The notes under the pieces: generated by a model
Told to the model about the DNA's origin: nothing
The model's input: the letters and a program-made list of their open reading frames with translations, nothing else
Database searches by the model: none
NCBI GenBank assembly: GCA_905221605.1
Contig: CAJNDS010000391.1
Location: 392,930 to 456,929 of the forward strand
Source: Symbiodinium natans
Lineage: Eukaryota > Sar > Dinophyceae > Suessiales > Symbiodiniaceae
Direction of reading: 5' to 3'
Length of the DNA stretch: 64,000 bases
Translations under genes and position numbers: made by a program
Part shown: piece by piece, positions 42,286 to 47,744 of the stretch
How positions within the stretch are numbered: the first letter of the stretch is position 1
Layout: each line of letters opens with the position of its first letter

Positions 42286-45164
42286 GGTACCCCCCCCCAT
42301 GTACCCACACCTTTTTCCAGAATCTCAGCTTCTGCAGTGGGTTATTGGGATCGGGTGAGTGCCTGAAACGCTGTAATACGTATATAAGCAGACGAGGCCG
42401 AAATATACTAAGTTTCTGGCAAGCCGCGAAGACTCAGCAACATGTTGGCGTGTGCATGTCACTGAGCCTTGTCTTTGGGGTCCGTAGATCCTCTTTCGAG
42501 CCAGGCAACACGTGAGCCTGCGGCCAAGTCGGCCATGGTGGCCTGGTTCAAGAGTGAGGATGCAAGTCCAGACTGGAAAAGTGCGGTGGGCAAGTGGCAG
42601 GGCCGTGTAACCAAGGGTAGTGTTTCCAGAAAAGTTGAATCTGGAAACGGTGCCGGTGTTCCGGTGACATACATCAGCGGGAACACTGGCACGGGCTACG
42701 ACTTTGGCAGGATCATGCCCTCGGACTATTCCATCTGCTCGGTCACACGATATCTGGGCCGTTCAAAGCGTCGCATTCTCCAAACCAACTCCCACAACTG
42801 GCTACATGGCCACTGGCACGGCCGTGCTGGGGTGGCTCATTACGGAACATGGGTCACCTCGCACGAAGGACCAGGTTCCACCGACTGGCTCGTGAGGCTT
42901 GGTAGCCCGTGGTACCGTATTTTGCCCATTTTGCCATAACGTAACCAACACCAAACAGGGTACCCTTGTCATGATGATAATGGTACTGGGCTACCAAGGA
43001 TGTGTGGCAGCCGTGCGGGGGTTGTTTTCCAGGGCCAAGAGAAACGGAACATCGCAACGCGGCAAGGCGCTGTCCACGCAGACTTCCATCTGCTTATCAA
43101 CGAGGGCCATCACGAGTTCTCCGACTTTGGCGTCATGGAGATCATTGTTTGGAATCGCCCGTTGACAAAAGATGAAATGTGGGCCAGCATGGAGTACCTG
43201 AATTGGAAAATCCAAGCGCCAGCATCTTGCTGCATCCCTACGTCTGCCGAATAATCTTGCCACCGTAAGAGGTCTATGAGAGTATAGACTGAAGAGCCAC
43301 CCTTCTTTGCCTGGTCTTGGCAGTTTCTTTAGCTCTTTTCCTCAAGTTGGATTTAGTTGTGTCTGCCTTGTGTTGAGGGCCGAGTTTTGAGTTTGAGGCC
43401 CCAGAAGTATAGCCATGTGGCACGTCACTAAACCTTTTTTTGGTGGATCCGTAGATCCTCTTTCCAGTCAGGCATTGCCTCAGCCTGCGGCCAAACCGGC
43501 CATGGTGGCCTGGTTCAAGAGTGAGGATGCAAATCCACACTGGAAAAGTGTCGTGGGCAAGTGGGAAGGCCGCGTGGCCTGGGGTGGTGTTTCCAGGAAG
43601 GTTGAATCCGGAAACGGTGCCGGTCGTCCTGTGACATACATCAGCGGGAACACTCGCACGGCATTCGTCTTTGGCGGGATCATGGGTCCGGACTATTCCA
43701 TCTGCTCGGTCACACGATATCTGGGCGGCCAAAAGGGTCGTATACTCCAAAGCAGCCACTGGAACTGGCTACATGGCCACTGGGCAGGTCATGCTGGGGT
43801 GGCTCATTACGGAACATGGATCACCCCGAGCACCGGACCAAGGACCAACGACTGGCTCGTGACGCTTGGTAGCCCAGTGTTTTTTGTTTTGCCCGTTTTG
43901 GCCTCCGCGCTGTTCCACCTCTCCGTAACCAACACCAAAAAGGGGTACCCTTATCACAATGATAGTGGTATACTGGGCTACCAAGGATGTGTGGCAGCCG
44001 TGCGGGAGTTGCTTTCAGGGGCCTTAATAGACAGAACATCGGAACACGGCAAGGCGCTCACCACGCAGGCTTCGAACTGAATGTCAACATGGGTGGCGAG
44101 CTCTCCGACTTTGGCATCATGGAGGTCATTGTTTGGAATCGCGCGTTGACCGAAGATGAAATGTGGGCCAGCATGGAGTACCTGAATTGGAAAATCCGAG
44201 CAGCATCTTGCTGCAACCGTAAGAAGAGGTCTATGAGATTAGACTAAAGAGCCACCCTTCCTTGCCTGGTCTTGGCAGGTTCTGATAGCTCTTTTCTTCA
44301 AGTTGGATTTAGTTGTGTCTGCCTCGTGTTGAGGCCCGAGTTTTGAGCTTGAGGCCTAGCCATGTGGCACGTCACTAAACTCTCAACCCTAAACCCTAAG
44401 ATCCGTAAATCCTCTTTCGAGTAAGGAGCCGCCTCAGCCTGCGGCCAAGTCGGCCCTGGTGGCCTGGTTCAAGAGTGAGGATGCAAGTCCAGACTGGAAA
44501 AGTGTCGTGGGCAACTGGCAGGGCCGTGTGACCAAGGGTAGTGTTTCCACGAAGGTTGAAGCTGGAAACGGTGCCGGTGTTCCGGTGACATACATCAGCG
44601 GGAACATTGACGCGGGCTACGACTTTGGCAAGATCATGCCCTCGGACTATTCCATCTGCTCGGTCACACGATATCTGGGCGGCTCAAAGCGTCGCATTCT
44701 CCAAACCAACTCCTTCAATTGGCTACATGGCCACTGGCATGGCCGTGCTGGGGTGGCTTATTACGATACATGGGTCACCTCGCACGAAGGACCAGGTTCC
44801 ACCGACTGGCTCGTGATGCTTGGTAATTAGCCCTGTGTTTTTTGTTGTTGCCCGTTTTGGCCTCCGCGCTATTCCACCACATCGCAACCAACACCAACAA
44901 GGGCACCCTTATCATAATGATAGTGGTACTGGGCAACCAAGGATGTGTGGCAGCCGTGGGGGAGTTATTTTCAAGGGCCAAGAAAGAAGGAACATCGCAA
45001 CGCGGCACGGCGTCCACCGCGGAGACTTCCATTTGCTTGTCAACGAGGGCCATGGCGAGTTCTCCGACTTTGGCGTCATGGAGATCATTGTTTGGAATCG
45101 CCTGTTGACAGAAGATGAAATGTGGGCCAGCATGGAGTACCTGAATGCAAAGCTGGGGAAGTGA
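20489..45164 (+). CDS. Gene B: secreted PA14/LamG multidomain protein (intact paralogue of A)
   Basis: A complete-looking gene of about 24.7 kb. It begins with a signal-peptide exon at 20489, continues through leader exons (23624, 23920, 24309), the 16-residue repeat exon (25089-26069), the globular region (27664-30236), micro-exons, a Thr-rich linker (33943-34534), four PA14-like modules (34.57-41.16 kb) and four LamG-like modules (41.19-45.16 kb). It ends LGK-stop at 45162-45164. Frames lost in gene A are open here. PA14 plus LamG behind a signal peptide and mucin-like linker suggests a large secreted or surface lectin, perhaps in cell recognition or cell covering (inference). At least 40 exons; donors of GT, GC and GA type are all needed to keep frame. 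Confidence 0.7.
21000..22720 (+). other. Gene B intron region with weak exon candidates
   Basis: Possible coding snippets: RTLEFMMLKITQLETLGRTF (21021-21085), LCELQQAEINSLKGTVKE (21325-21380, coiled-coil-like), HQEHLKADHKDSTVTLLQKD (21500-21560) and AELLQKRRKAKADQAGAW (22644-22700). They may be leader exons of B or remains of another gene. Gene A has no counterpart in the window, so there is no comparison to test them. Confidence 0.25.
22186..22295. mobile_element. Inverted-repeat element, AATGAGG family
   Basis: TAGGGAATGAAGCAATGAGG at the left and CCTCATTCCGTCATTCCCTA at the right are inverted, around a TATA-rich centre. Same family as 5466-5563. Confidence 0.75.
22800..23085. repeat. ACACGCGGAG / ACACCCGC minisatellite
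   Basis: About 15 copies of a 10-bp ACACGCGGAG/ACACGCAGAC unit, then an 8-10 bp ACACCCGCGC-type repeat. Open in several frames only because the repeats lack stops. Confidence 0.85.
23624..23678 (+). CDS. Gene B leader exon PGDVIDAAKDAAEKLDPQ
   Basis: After CATGCAG, and ends CCTCAG before GTGCTC. Amphipathic helical peptide. Ends in phase 0, which joins the exon at 23920 without shift. Confidence 0.5.
23920..24007 (+). CDS. Gene B leader exon DGTGLIGDALGDAYELASDK
   Basis: After CTCCAAG. Reads on to AGQQSVATK and then meets TTAGGG-like repeats. Sits between two telomere-repeat-containing introns. Confidence 0.5.
24309..24559 (+). CDS. Gene B leader exon TTAFANRTRTDTLRASPIRC to SSHGPSLWK
   Basis: Open from the CACAG acceptor at 24308 to the GTGTGTAT donor at 24560. 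Its 3' half is the counterpart of gene A 2-116 and defines the 24,443-bp offset at the left of the duplication. Confidence 0.6.
25089..26069 (+). CDS. Gene B 16-residue repeat exon
   Basis: A 327-codon open exon starting SQDNHHWGVNFGNQRCVIRL after TTGACAG and ending LLQ before GTGCCC. One MRTVFSVGWELMHCPHRG..LIQCLG unit is followed by eight or so repeats (ANGRILDLLPNPVKSV, AGGNIMGLLPDPLNKV and similar), then IRTTLTLGNELMKC..LVQCLG and the FSEFIEAFAKVAATVATQAM helix. The first and last units share the ELMxC...LxxCLG...PPL pattern, so the exon seems to have grown from one ancestral unit. Intact where gene A is frameshifted. Confidence 0.75.
26187..26250 (+). CDS. Gene B small exon VAATTEFPSADSPPMVHHRG
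   Basis: After TACCAG, phase 0 continuous with 26069. Conserved with gene A 4768-4830. Confidence 0.5.
26250..26325 (+). repeat. TTTAGGG array
   Basis: About ten TTTAGGG / TTTGGGG units directly after the conserved exon. Gene A has only three units at the same point (4830-4851). Confidence 0.9.
26560..26732. repeat. TA/TATG microsatellite and C-run
   Basis: (TA)n, (GTAT)n and (ATGT)n runs at 26565-26690, then a C-run at 26708-26729. In an intron, with no coding value. Confidence 0.9.
27664..28017 (+). CDS. Gene B exon AELLQEMAAAKDRC to TTALVTQLLVSC
   Basis: Open in the 27676 frame: SGQAELLQEMAAAKDRCSVA, MFAGWFQGDGVRLLLHEANR, LGQPLAILEAQRGDDEEPPA, VSWDFEDHGPKTTALVTQLL. The true start may be the internal acceptor TTGCAG before GAGATGGCG. 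The helical, acidic part before VSWDF suggests a soluble domain. Gene A's copy is interrupted. Confidence 0.55.
28221..28935 (+). CDS. Gene B exons: FDGRETATGSC / PWAVPCGNKW region, with one inserted intron
   Basis: Exon 28221-28552 starts SGSCALLFRNKAVPRFDGRE and ends GGI plus CA. After a 337-nt intron the exon resumes at 28890 as GTTTGACTTGC (QFDLLPGPLAEVDSQ). The two together equal the single uninterrupted exon 6207-6582 of gene A. Confidence 0.7.
28553..28889. mobile_element. Intron-forming insertion flanked by GTTT, absent from gene A
   Basis: GTTT at 28553-28556 repeats at 28890-28893. The insert starts CTTAGGGATACTTGGG, holds a long TA/TATAT tract (28620-28850), and ends CAATGAAG. Gene A reads CAGTTTGACTTGCTG with no insert. 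GT...AG ends fit a normal intron. Confidence 0.75.
29084..29767 (+). CDS. Gene B long exon VCWPKNQPGGLDL to RAIAALK
   Basis: 228 codons open after ATCAAG, nearly identical to gene A 6761 onward (one Ala fewer in FGPYQSPE). Includes YFAVSDTGSESGTGMASMK and the charged helical stretch. Ends in phase 0 at AAG|GACTTC, where gene A simply continues. Confidence 0.8.
29768..29931. other. Telomere-repeat-carrying intron, absent from gene A
   Basis: The 11-bp TCAAGGACTTC at 29763-29773 repeats at 29927-29937. The 164-nt segment between equivalent points includes CCCTAAACCCTAAACCCTAT(ACCCTAT)n. Cutting AAG|GACTTC...TCAAG|GACTTC removes it in frame as a GA-AG intron. The equivalent gene A position (7444-7454) is uninterrupted. 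Confidence 0.75.
29932..30003 (+). CDS. Gene B exon DFTSADVQAVNSKAKQVKVA
   Basis: 24 codons continuing the 29084 exon after the telomere-repeat intron. Ends AGCAAG before the introner at 30004. Confidence 0.7.
30004..30119. mobile_element. Introner, GGGGCTTCCAAAATAGG family, GAGG direct repeats
   Basis: AAG|GAGGGGGGCTTCC at the left and ACCCTCAG|GAGGGCAAG at the right repeat GAGG. The inner TTTCTGAAACCCTC mirrors GGGGGCTTCCAAAA loosely. A GA-AG intron keeps DSK-EGKDG in frame. Same position as gene A 7520-7907. Confidence 0.65.
30120..30236 (+). CDS. Gene B exon EGKDGNKDGSWSFDVNSPPL
   Basis: 39 codons, phase 0, ends TGCCAG before GTGGGG. Matches gene A 7908-8012 with a four-residue insertion. 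Confidence 0.65.
30779..30843 (+). CDS. Gene B small exon PWQGQLVEGGSCSHLQ
   Basis: After TTTCAG, ends TTGCAG before GCCACC (GC donor). Counterpart of 8547-8612. Confidence 0.5.
32353..32459. mobile_element. Introner-family element outside a coding exon (GAGTAGCCCAG)
   Basis: GAGTAGCCCAGTGGTTACCC and GGTTACTGGGCTACT are inverted ends of the family that forms the LamG introns. The core TATAAAGCAACC..CAAGGGTGCCCTTAT is shared with 37967-38069. Confidence 0.75.
32908..32976 (+). repeat. TTTAGGG array
   Basis: Ten or so perfect TTTAGGG units in an intron of gene B. Gene A has no array at the corresponding place (about 9565). Confidence 0.95.
33384..33846. repeat. Compound microsatellite: CT, GCGTGCAT, CCATGCGTG, GT and CTGT runs
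   Basis: (CT)n at 33390-33420, GCGTGCATGC-type repeats at 33474-33610, then alternating (GT)n, (TCTG)n and (CT)n to 33846. Absent from gene A, where the flanks (TTGCATTGCT..TGGCGAGCTGCGC) are only a few bases apart. The long Cys/Val-rich frames here are artefacts. Confidence 0.95.
33943..34534 (+). CDS. Gene B Thr-rich mucin-like linker (two exons)
   Basis: First tract about 33943-34228 after TTCCCAG: nearly pure Thr with regular Ser (TTTSTTTTTSTTTSTTTT), ending TSTITSTTTSTVG. Second tract about 34350-34534: EIDEIRTAEATSTTTTTSTL, ending LSD before GTAAGAG. Gene A has both tracts in one exon with a shorter first part, so tract length varies and an intron or insertion separates them here. Confidence 0.65.
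34570..34695 (+). CDS. Gene B inter-module exon GGLQCDYFYDQSQCQVPNL
   Basis: Counterpart of 10616-10749 with DSQANLEGGLQCDYFYDQ and NPSSTQC. Followed by a GA-rich microsatellite. Confidence 0.7.
34728..35052 (+). repeat. GAGA/GAAG purine-rich microsatellite
   Basis: (GA)n, (GAAA)n and, at 35015-35052, (GAA)n runs. Gene A has a shorter version at 10780-10842. Confidence 0.9.
35503..36310 (+). CDS. Gene B PA14-like module 1
   Basis: RTPDNSVVLPEIFMEW (35505-35553), QFPNVRKTDQFCIRRG (35767-35815), CTGSLITKTDGKYKFYLSSD (about 35866-35930), and GSIMYLNGAKVVDNDGCHGE to ITVPTSALKHSVKAR (36048-36285). Same exon pattern as gene A module 1. An inverted-repeat element (35583-35690) lies in the first intron. 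Confidence 0.65.
35583..35690. mobile_element. Inverted-repeat element, GGTCCCTTA family
   Basis: GGTTTACACGGTCCCTTACC and GGATTAAGGGACCATGTAAC are inverted. Centre has GGGGTATATAAGGGTAT. Gene A lacks it (about 11018), so it inserted after duplication. Confidence 0.65.
36725..37482 (+). CDS. Gene B PA14-like module 2
   Basis: SDGLECDYFYNQAQCHVPDL (36736-36800), RTPAHSAIVPEIYMDR (36877-36922), HGQFPNVRQGDNFCLRQGEG (36985-37043), CSGYLVTESSGNYKFYLASD (37098-37160), and GSLLHLNGEKLVDNNGCHGE to ITVPMSALKH (37220-37440). One of the clearest PA14 signatures in the window. Confidence 0.7.
37515..40131 (+). CDS. Gene B PA14-like module 3, spread over 2.6 kb
   Basis: LSDGLACDYFYDQSQCQVPD (37527-37590), a VLATARSFQRSTWTG-shadowed SPGHSAIVPKIYMDR-type exon (about 38211-38255), HGRFPNVRQGENFCVR (39420-39468), RLFGHKELGR-shadowed RCEGLLATKNSGDYTFFLSS (about 39752-39822), and GSLMYLNGDKLVDNDGCHGE to ITVPTSALKHSIKAGG (39883-40119). 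Introns hold telomere arrays, three introner families and a non-repetitive 1-kb insert (38400-39400). Confidence 0.6.
37761..37866. mobile_element. Inverted-repeat element, CCTAGG family
   Basis: CCTAGGTGGGATTGGGGGGACCC at the left and CATCCCCAAGGGTCC at the right. The core CTTCTCAACCCTCTTCTG and GAGAGGGTCTACATCCCCAAG match 54104-54227. Right end truncated by CCCTAAA repeats. Confidence 0.65.
37868..37922 (-). repeat. CCCTAAA array
   Basis: Eight perfect units abutting the right end of the CCTAGG element. Confidence 0.95.
37967..38069. mobile_element. Introner-family element (GGTAGCCCAG)
   Basis: GGGTAGCCCAGAGGTGCCC and GGTTACTGGGGCTACC are inverted. Core TTATAAAATAACCCGAAAAG resembles 32353-32459. 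Confidence 0.75.
38072..38182. mobile_element. Introner, GGGGGTTTGCGACAA family
   Basis: Left GGGGGTTTGCGACAAGAATG and right CGAATTCGCAAACCCCC are inverted. Shares CCCCTTATAATAAGGGCCCC core with 8040-8168. Confidence 0.8.
38400..39400. other. Gene B intron insert, no gene seen
   Basis: A/T-rich with a recurring AGAGAAAATAGAGG(T)TTCCT-like motif at 38870-39110 and (CTTC)n at 39330-39370. No counterpart in gene A. Confidence 0.5.
39495..39588. mobile_element. Introner, GGGGTTTCCGAAAG family
   Basis: GGGGTTTCCGAAAGCCGGAGG and CCCCTATTTTGGGAAATGCCC flank an inner GGTACCC / GGGGTACCCC pair. Confidence 0.65.
40235..41164 (+). CDS. Gene B PA14-like module 4
   Basis: ADGLTCDYFYNQAQCQIPDL (40242-40305), KDPSPHTEILPEIYVDW (40447-40498), HGRFPNVRQGDNFCLRRGG (40601-40655), GHLVTKNSGKYKFYLASDDG (about 40718-40780), and GSILYLDGEKVVDNNGCHGE to ITVPKFALKHAQ (40876-41100). 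Directly followed by the LamG-like array. Confidence 0.65.
41188..42010 (+). CDS. Gene B LamG-like module A
   Basis: DRPSSQAMPQPAAKSAMMAW opens the module, with YISGDTGAGYDFGKIM and ICSVTRYLGGSKGRIL. An introner at 41594-41731 is followed by MCGSRAGVVFKGQARQN, FHLFVNEGVHELSDFGVMEV and VWNRALTEDEMWASMEYLNW. The tail CIPTSA is interrupted by a second introner (41977-42115) that module B lacks. Confidence 0.75.
41594..41731. mobile_element. Introner, CTTGGTAGC family (module A)
   Basis: GATG / GATG direct repeats. Inverted ends CTTGGTAGCCCAGCGGTACC and GGTACTGGGCTACCAAG. GA-AG removal keeps WLVMCGSRAG in frame. Confidence 0.8.
41977..42115. mobile_element. Introner, TTGGAGGTT family, TGCT direct repeats
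   Basis: TCTGCT|TGGAGGTTC at the left and CCTCCAAG|TGCTGAATAA at the right. Ends TTGGAGGTTCAGGG and CCATAACCTCCAA, and AATTATAACTGTACTT / AAGTACAGTTATAATT, are inverted. Module B (43247-43253) reads TCTGCCGAATAA with no insert. Relatives at 52618-52871 and 55453-55597. Confidence 0.75.
42487..43253 (+). CDS. Gene B LamG-like module B
   Basis: DPLSSQATREPAAKSAMVAW, YISGNTGTGYDFGRIM, introner at 42894-42998, then MCGSRAGVVFQGQEKRN, HHEFSDFGVMEIIVWNRPLT, ending CCIPTSAE-stop at 43251-43253 unless spliced onward. The repeated modules mean that each in-frame tail stop must be skipped by splicing or the gene ends early. Confidence 0.7.
42894..42998. mobile_element. Introner, CTTGGTAGC family (module B)
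   Basis: The left direct repeat has drifted to GAGG against GATG on the right. Ends CTTGGTAGCCCGTGGTACC and GGTACTGGGCTACCAAG. Confidence 0.75.
43455..44230 (+). CDS. Gene B LamG-like module C
   Basis: DPLSSQALPQPAAKPAMVAW and KVESGNGAGRPVTYISGNTR, the most diverged module (WKSVVGKWEGRVAWGGVSRK). The introner at 43861-43985 is followed by MCGSRAGVAFRGLNRQN and ELSDFGIMEVIVWNRALTED. Confidence 0.7.
43861..43985. mobile_element. Introner, CTTGGTAGC family (module C)
   Basis: Left direct repeat GACG, right GATG. Ends CTTGGTAGCCCAGTG and TACTGGGCTACCAAG. Confidence 0.75.
44408..45164 (+). CDS. Gene B LamG-like module D and C-terminus
   Basis: SSKEPPQPAAKSALVAW, YISGNIDAGYDFGKIM, introner at 44815-44941, then MCGSRGGVIFKGQERRN and EFSDFGVMEIIVWNRLLTED, ending MEYLNAKLGK-stop at 45162-45164. 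The same terminal peptide as gene A's last module. Confidence 0.75.
44815..44941. mobile_element. Introner, CTTGGTAGC family (module D, degenerate)
   Basis: GATG repeats kept. The left end is altered to CTTGGTAATTAGCCCTGTG, the right end GGTACTGGGCAACCAAG. The frame again needs a GA-AG cut. Confidence 0.7.
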
Positions 45165-45407
45165 CATGTCTGAGCGGGAAGCAGCAATCAGCAGCTAGCC
45201 ACAGGCTCAAAGGTTAACTCTTTTTTTGGTGGTACACTGGTTTACTTCATGAGAAGCCCAAAAGAAACATATTGGAGCCTTATGGCAGGCTGGTTAGCCA
45301 GACACGGAATCCGGCGTCTAGCGGCGACGAAACAAGGTTGCTTGCACAAGAAGTGGCTTGCTGACAGAATAGAACACAGAGCCGCTTGCAGCATGATCAT
45401 ACCCTAG

Positions 45408-45497
45408 GGCTCCAAGTATACAAACAATACCTACATTGGGGCCAAAAGTCTATAAATAGTACCTACTTTGGCCTATTTGGAGCCTTACTTAGGGATA
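45408..45497. mobile_element. Inverted-repeat element, GGGCTCCAA family
   Basis: GGGCTCCAAGTATACAAACA and TGGCCTATTTGGAGCCTT; inner AATACCTACATTGG / ...AGTACCTACTTTGG are related. Sits 3' of gene B; gene A lacks it. Confidence 0.55.
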
Positions 45498-45707
45498 AGC
45501 ATCCTCATAAGGATGTCTGCAGAACACCTTCACTACGCCGCACTCGAGGCATCTGCTCAAGCCCATGTCTCCTTCCGACGCCATTTTTTGCGGGCCTAGA
45601 CCCTAAACCCTAAACCCTAAACCCTACACCCTTACGCAATCGGAACTCGGAGTTCCCAAAACCGACGGTAGACCCCAAAACCGACGGTAGACCCTGAAAC
45701 CCCAAAC

Positions 45708-45898
45708 CCTAAACCCTAAACCCTAAACCCTAAACCCTAAACCCTAAACCCTAAACCGAGCAGCCTGGCAAAGCAGCTTTGCCGATGCCAGACGCTGCAG
45801 TCGGAGGCCCGAAGGTAGCTGCTGGTTTTGGGGTTTAGGGTTTAGGGTTTAGGGTTTAGGGTTTAGGGTTTAGGGTTTAGGGTTTAGGGTTTAGGGTT
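45708..45898. repeat. Telomere arrays in opposite orientation
   Basis: CCCTAAA array at 45708-45757 and TTTAGGG array at 45836-45898, head to head around 80 bp of sequence shared with the 3' flank of gene A, which has neither array. Confidence 0.9.
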
Positions 45899-45996
45899 GG
45901 GATGTTCTCCCTTATACTGTCCTTCATAAGGATGCTAGTACCCCCCCCCCTACTATAATCCCGACTAAGGACTGTTAGTATAAGGGGGAACATCCC
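45899..45996. mobile_element. Inverted-repeat element, GGGATGTT family
   Basis: GGGATGTTCTCCCTTATACT and AGTATAAGGGGGAACATCCC are inverted; CCTTCATAAGGATGCTAGTA in the centre. Abuts the TTTAGGG array. Confidence 0.85.
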
Positions 45997-46243
45997 GAGG
46001 TTCATAGAAGGTTTTATTGTTGAGCTAGAGTGTTTAGGTTTGTCTAGGTTGGAGGTTTTGTAAAGATTGTGAAGTGGTTGAAGTCTCGGGCTGTAGGTGG
46101 CAGAGTTTGCAGGAGCTGGGGTGATGCGGCCGGGGGGGGGGGGGGGGGGGGGGGGGGTGCTGGGACTTTCGGATACCGGGGCCGTGTCTTACGATGGTAA
46201 ACAACCATGAGTCCCAGACCCGAAGCATACTACATCTTACATG

Positions 46244-46345
46244 CCCTATGTGGTATATACTTGGGCCTTAAAGGGGTTCCCATATAGCTTTAGGACGTTT
46301 AGGGTTTAGGGCCCAAGTATATACTATACAGGTACATGGACCCTG
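46244..46345. mobile_element. Inverted-repeat element with telomere-like centre
   Basis: TGTGGTATATACTTGGGCC and GGGCCCAAGTATATACTATAC are inverted. The centre holds TTTAGGGTTTAGGG. Confidence 0.6.
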
Positions 46346-46608
46346 AGGGGAAGGCTTGAAACATGAGCTGACTGAGGCAGGTGACAGCAAACGTCAAGGG
46401 CACCAGGAGTTGGGAAGACAGGAATGGTTTAGGGTTGAGGGTATAGGGTTCAGGGTTTGCTGGTGCTTTCCGGGGTTTGCACCCATGGATTCCTGGATTC
46501 TGGCTAGCCTTTCAGTCCAGTGGCAAAAGGGTTTAGGGTTTAGGGTTAGCATACATTAAGCATCGAACTTTGCACTTCAACAGCCTTCAACCGCTCGTAG
46601 CTGGAGCC

Positions 46609-47150
46609 ATGGAAGTCGCCGTGCGCCAGCCCAGCGGCGCGGCTTTCAATGTGAAGGTCGGTGTTACGGCGACACTCACAGATATGAAGGCTGCCATCGC
46701 TACACGTACCAAGGTGCGGCTTGGGAGGGTTTGGGGCAACATCACATGTTCCATCGCCAGCCTTCGCCACCACTGTAAAATCAGGGCCCCAGCAGTCAGG
46801 TGGCGGTGGGCCGCCAAAAGCTCGTCTTTGGTACCCGGATCTCCGAGGCACTTCGCAGGGCATCTTTAGGGTAGGGGGTAGGGGGTATAGGGGGGGTCTA
46901 GGGGGGGTATGGGGGGTATAGGGGGGGTATAGGGGGGGGGAAGGGGGCCCCAGGCTATATTTTCCAGTTTGCATAAGCCTTCGCATTCAGTTGCTACAGG
47001 AGCCACAGACTCCGGTGTCAGAGTTGCTTTCTGCCGACGATCCTCCAGAAGTCCTGCTTCTGGTGGGTTCGAGCTGCACTTTGGCCTCGCACAGCCATGG
47101 CCCACCGGCGGTTTCTTTGTCATAGTTGTGGGTAGCATTTTACATGTTTG
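46609..47150 (+). CDS. Ubiquitin-like domain gene fragment
   Basis: Exon 1 (46609-46713) MEVAVRQPSGAAFNVKVGV, TATLTDMKAAIATRTK. A GT-AG intron (46714-46799). Exon 2 (46800-~46868) VAVGRQKLVFGTRISEALRR. After a TAGGGGG repeat, exon 3 (about 46998-47140) has ELLSADDPPEVLLLVGSS. The beta-grasp order, with QKLVFGTR in the place of ubiquitin's QRLIFAGK, supports a ubiquitin-like fold. No terminal GG is seen. It may be the N-terminal domain of a larger protein. The exon 2/3 join is not resolved. Confidence 0.55.
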
Positions 47151-47415
47151 AATGGTACTTAAATTCAGAAAGGAACAGAAATTCAATTTTTTAATACTAT
47201 CCCAACCATGAACTAGGTTTGGGATGCTGATTCACAAACCGTCCTGTGGCCCGCCTCTATGACTGGCGGCGCAACTGATGCCACGCCGGGGCAATTGGGT
47301 GTTTGGTCGCATGCTGTCATGCGCATGCTGTTCCACCTTCAAAGAGCACAAGAAAGCCTAATCATTCATTATCACCGAAACCTGTTTTGTCACCGGCACA
47401 TGCTCGTACGTAATC

Positions 47416-47646
47416 ATGGCCTCTGAATCAGATTGCCAAACTCAGGCCATGCGCCTTGGCGATGGAGAGCTCTACACGCTGCTTAAGCAATGCCAAATAG
47501 ATGCGCAGCTCTACTTTCTCCAGCTGGTTCGAGGCATTCCTGGCTCGGAGGTTATCCGCTACCCTTTGCCGGTACGCTGGACGCCCGCTTGATGTTCTTT
47601 AGGTAGGTTTCGACATGACACAAATCTTTTGATGGGTTGTGTGTTT

Positions 47647-47744
<98 letters not shown>

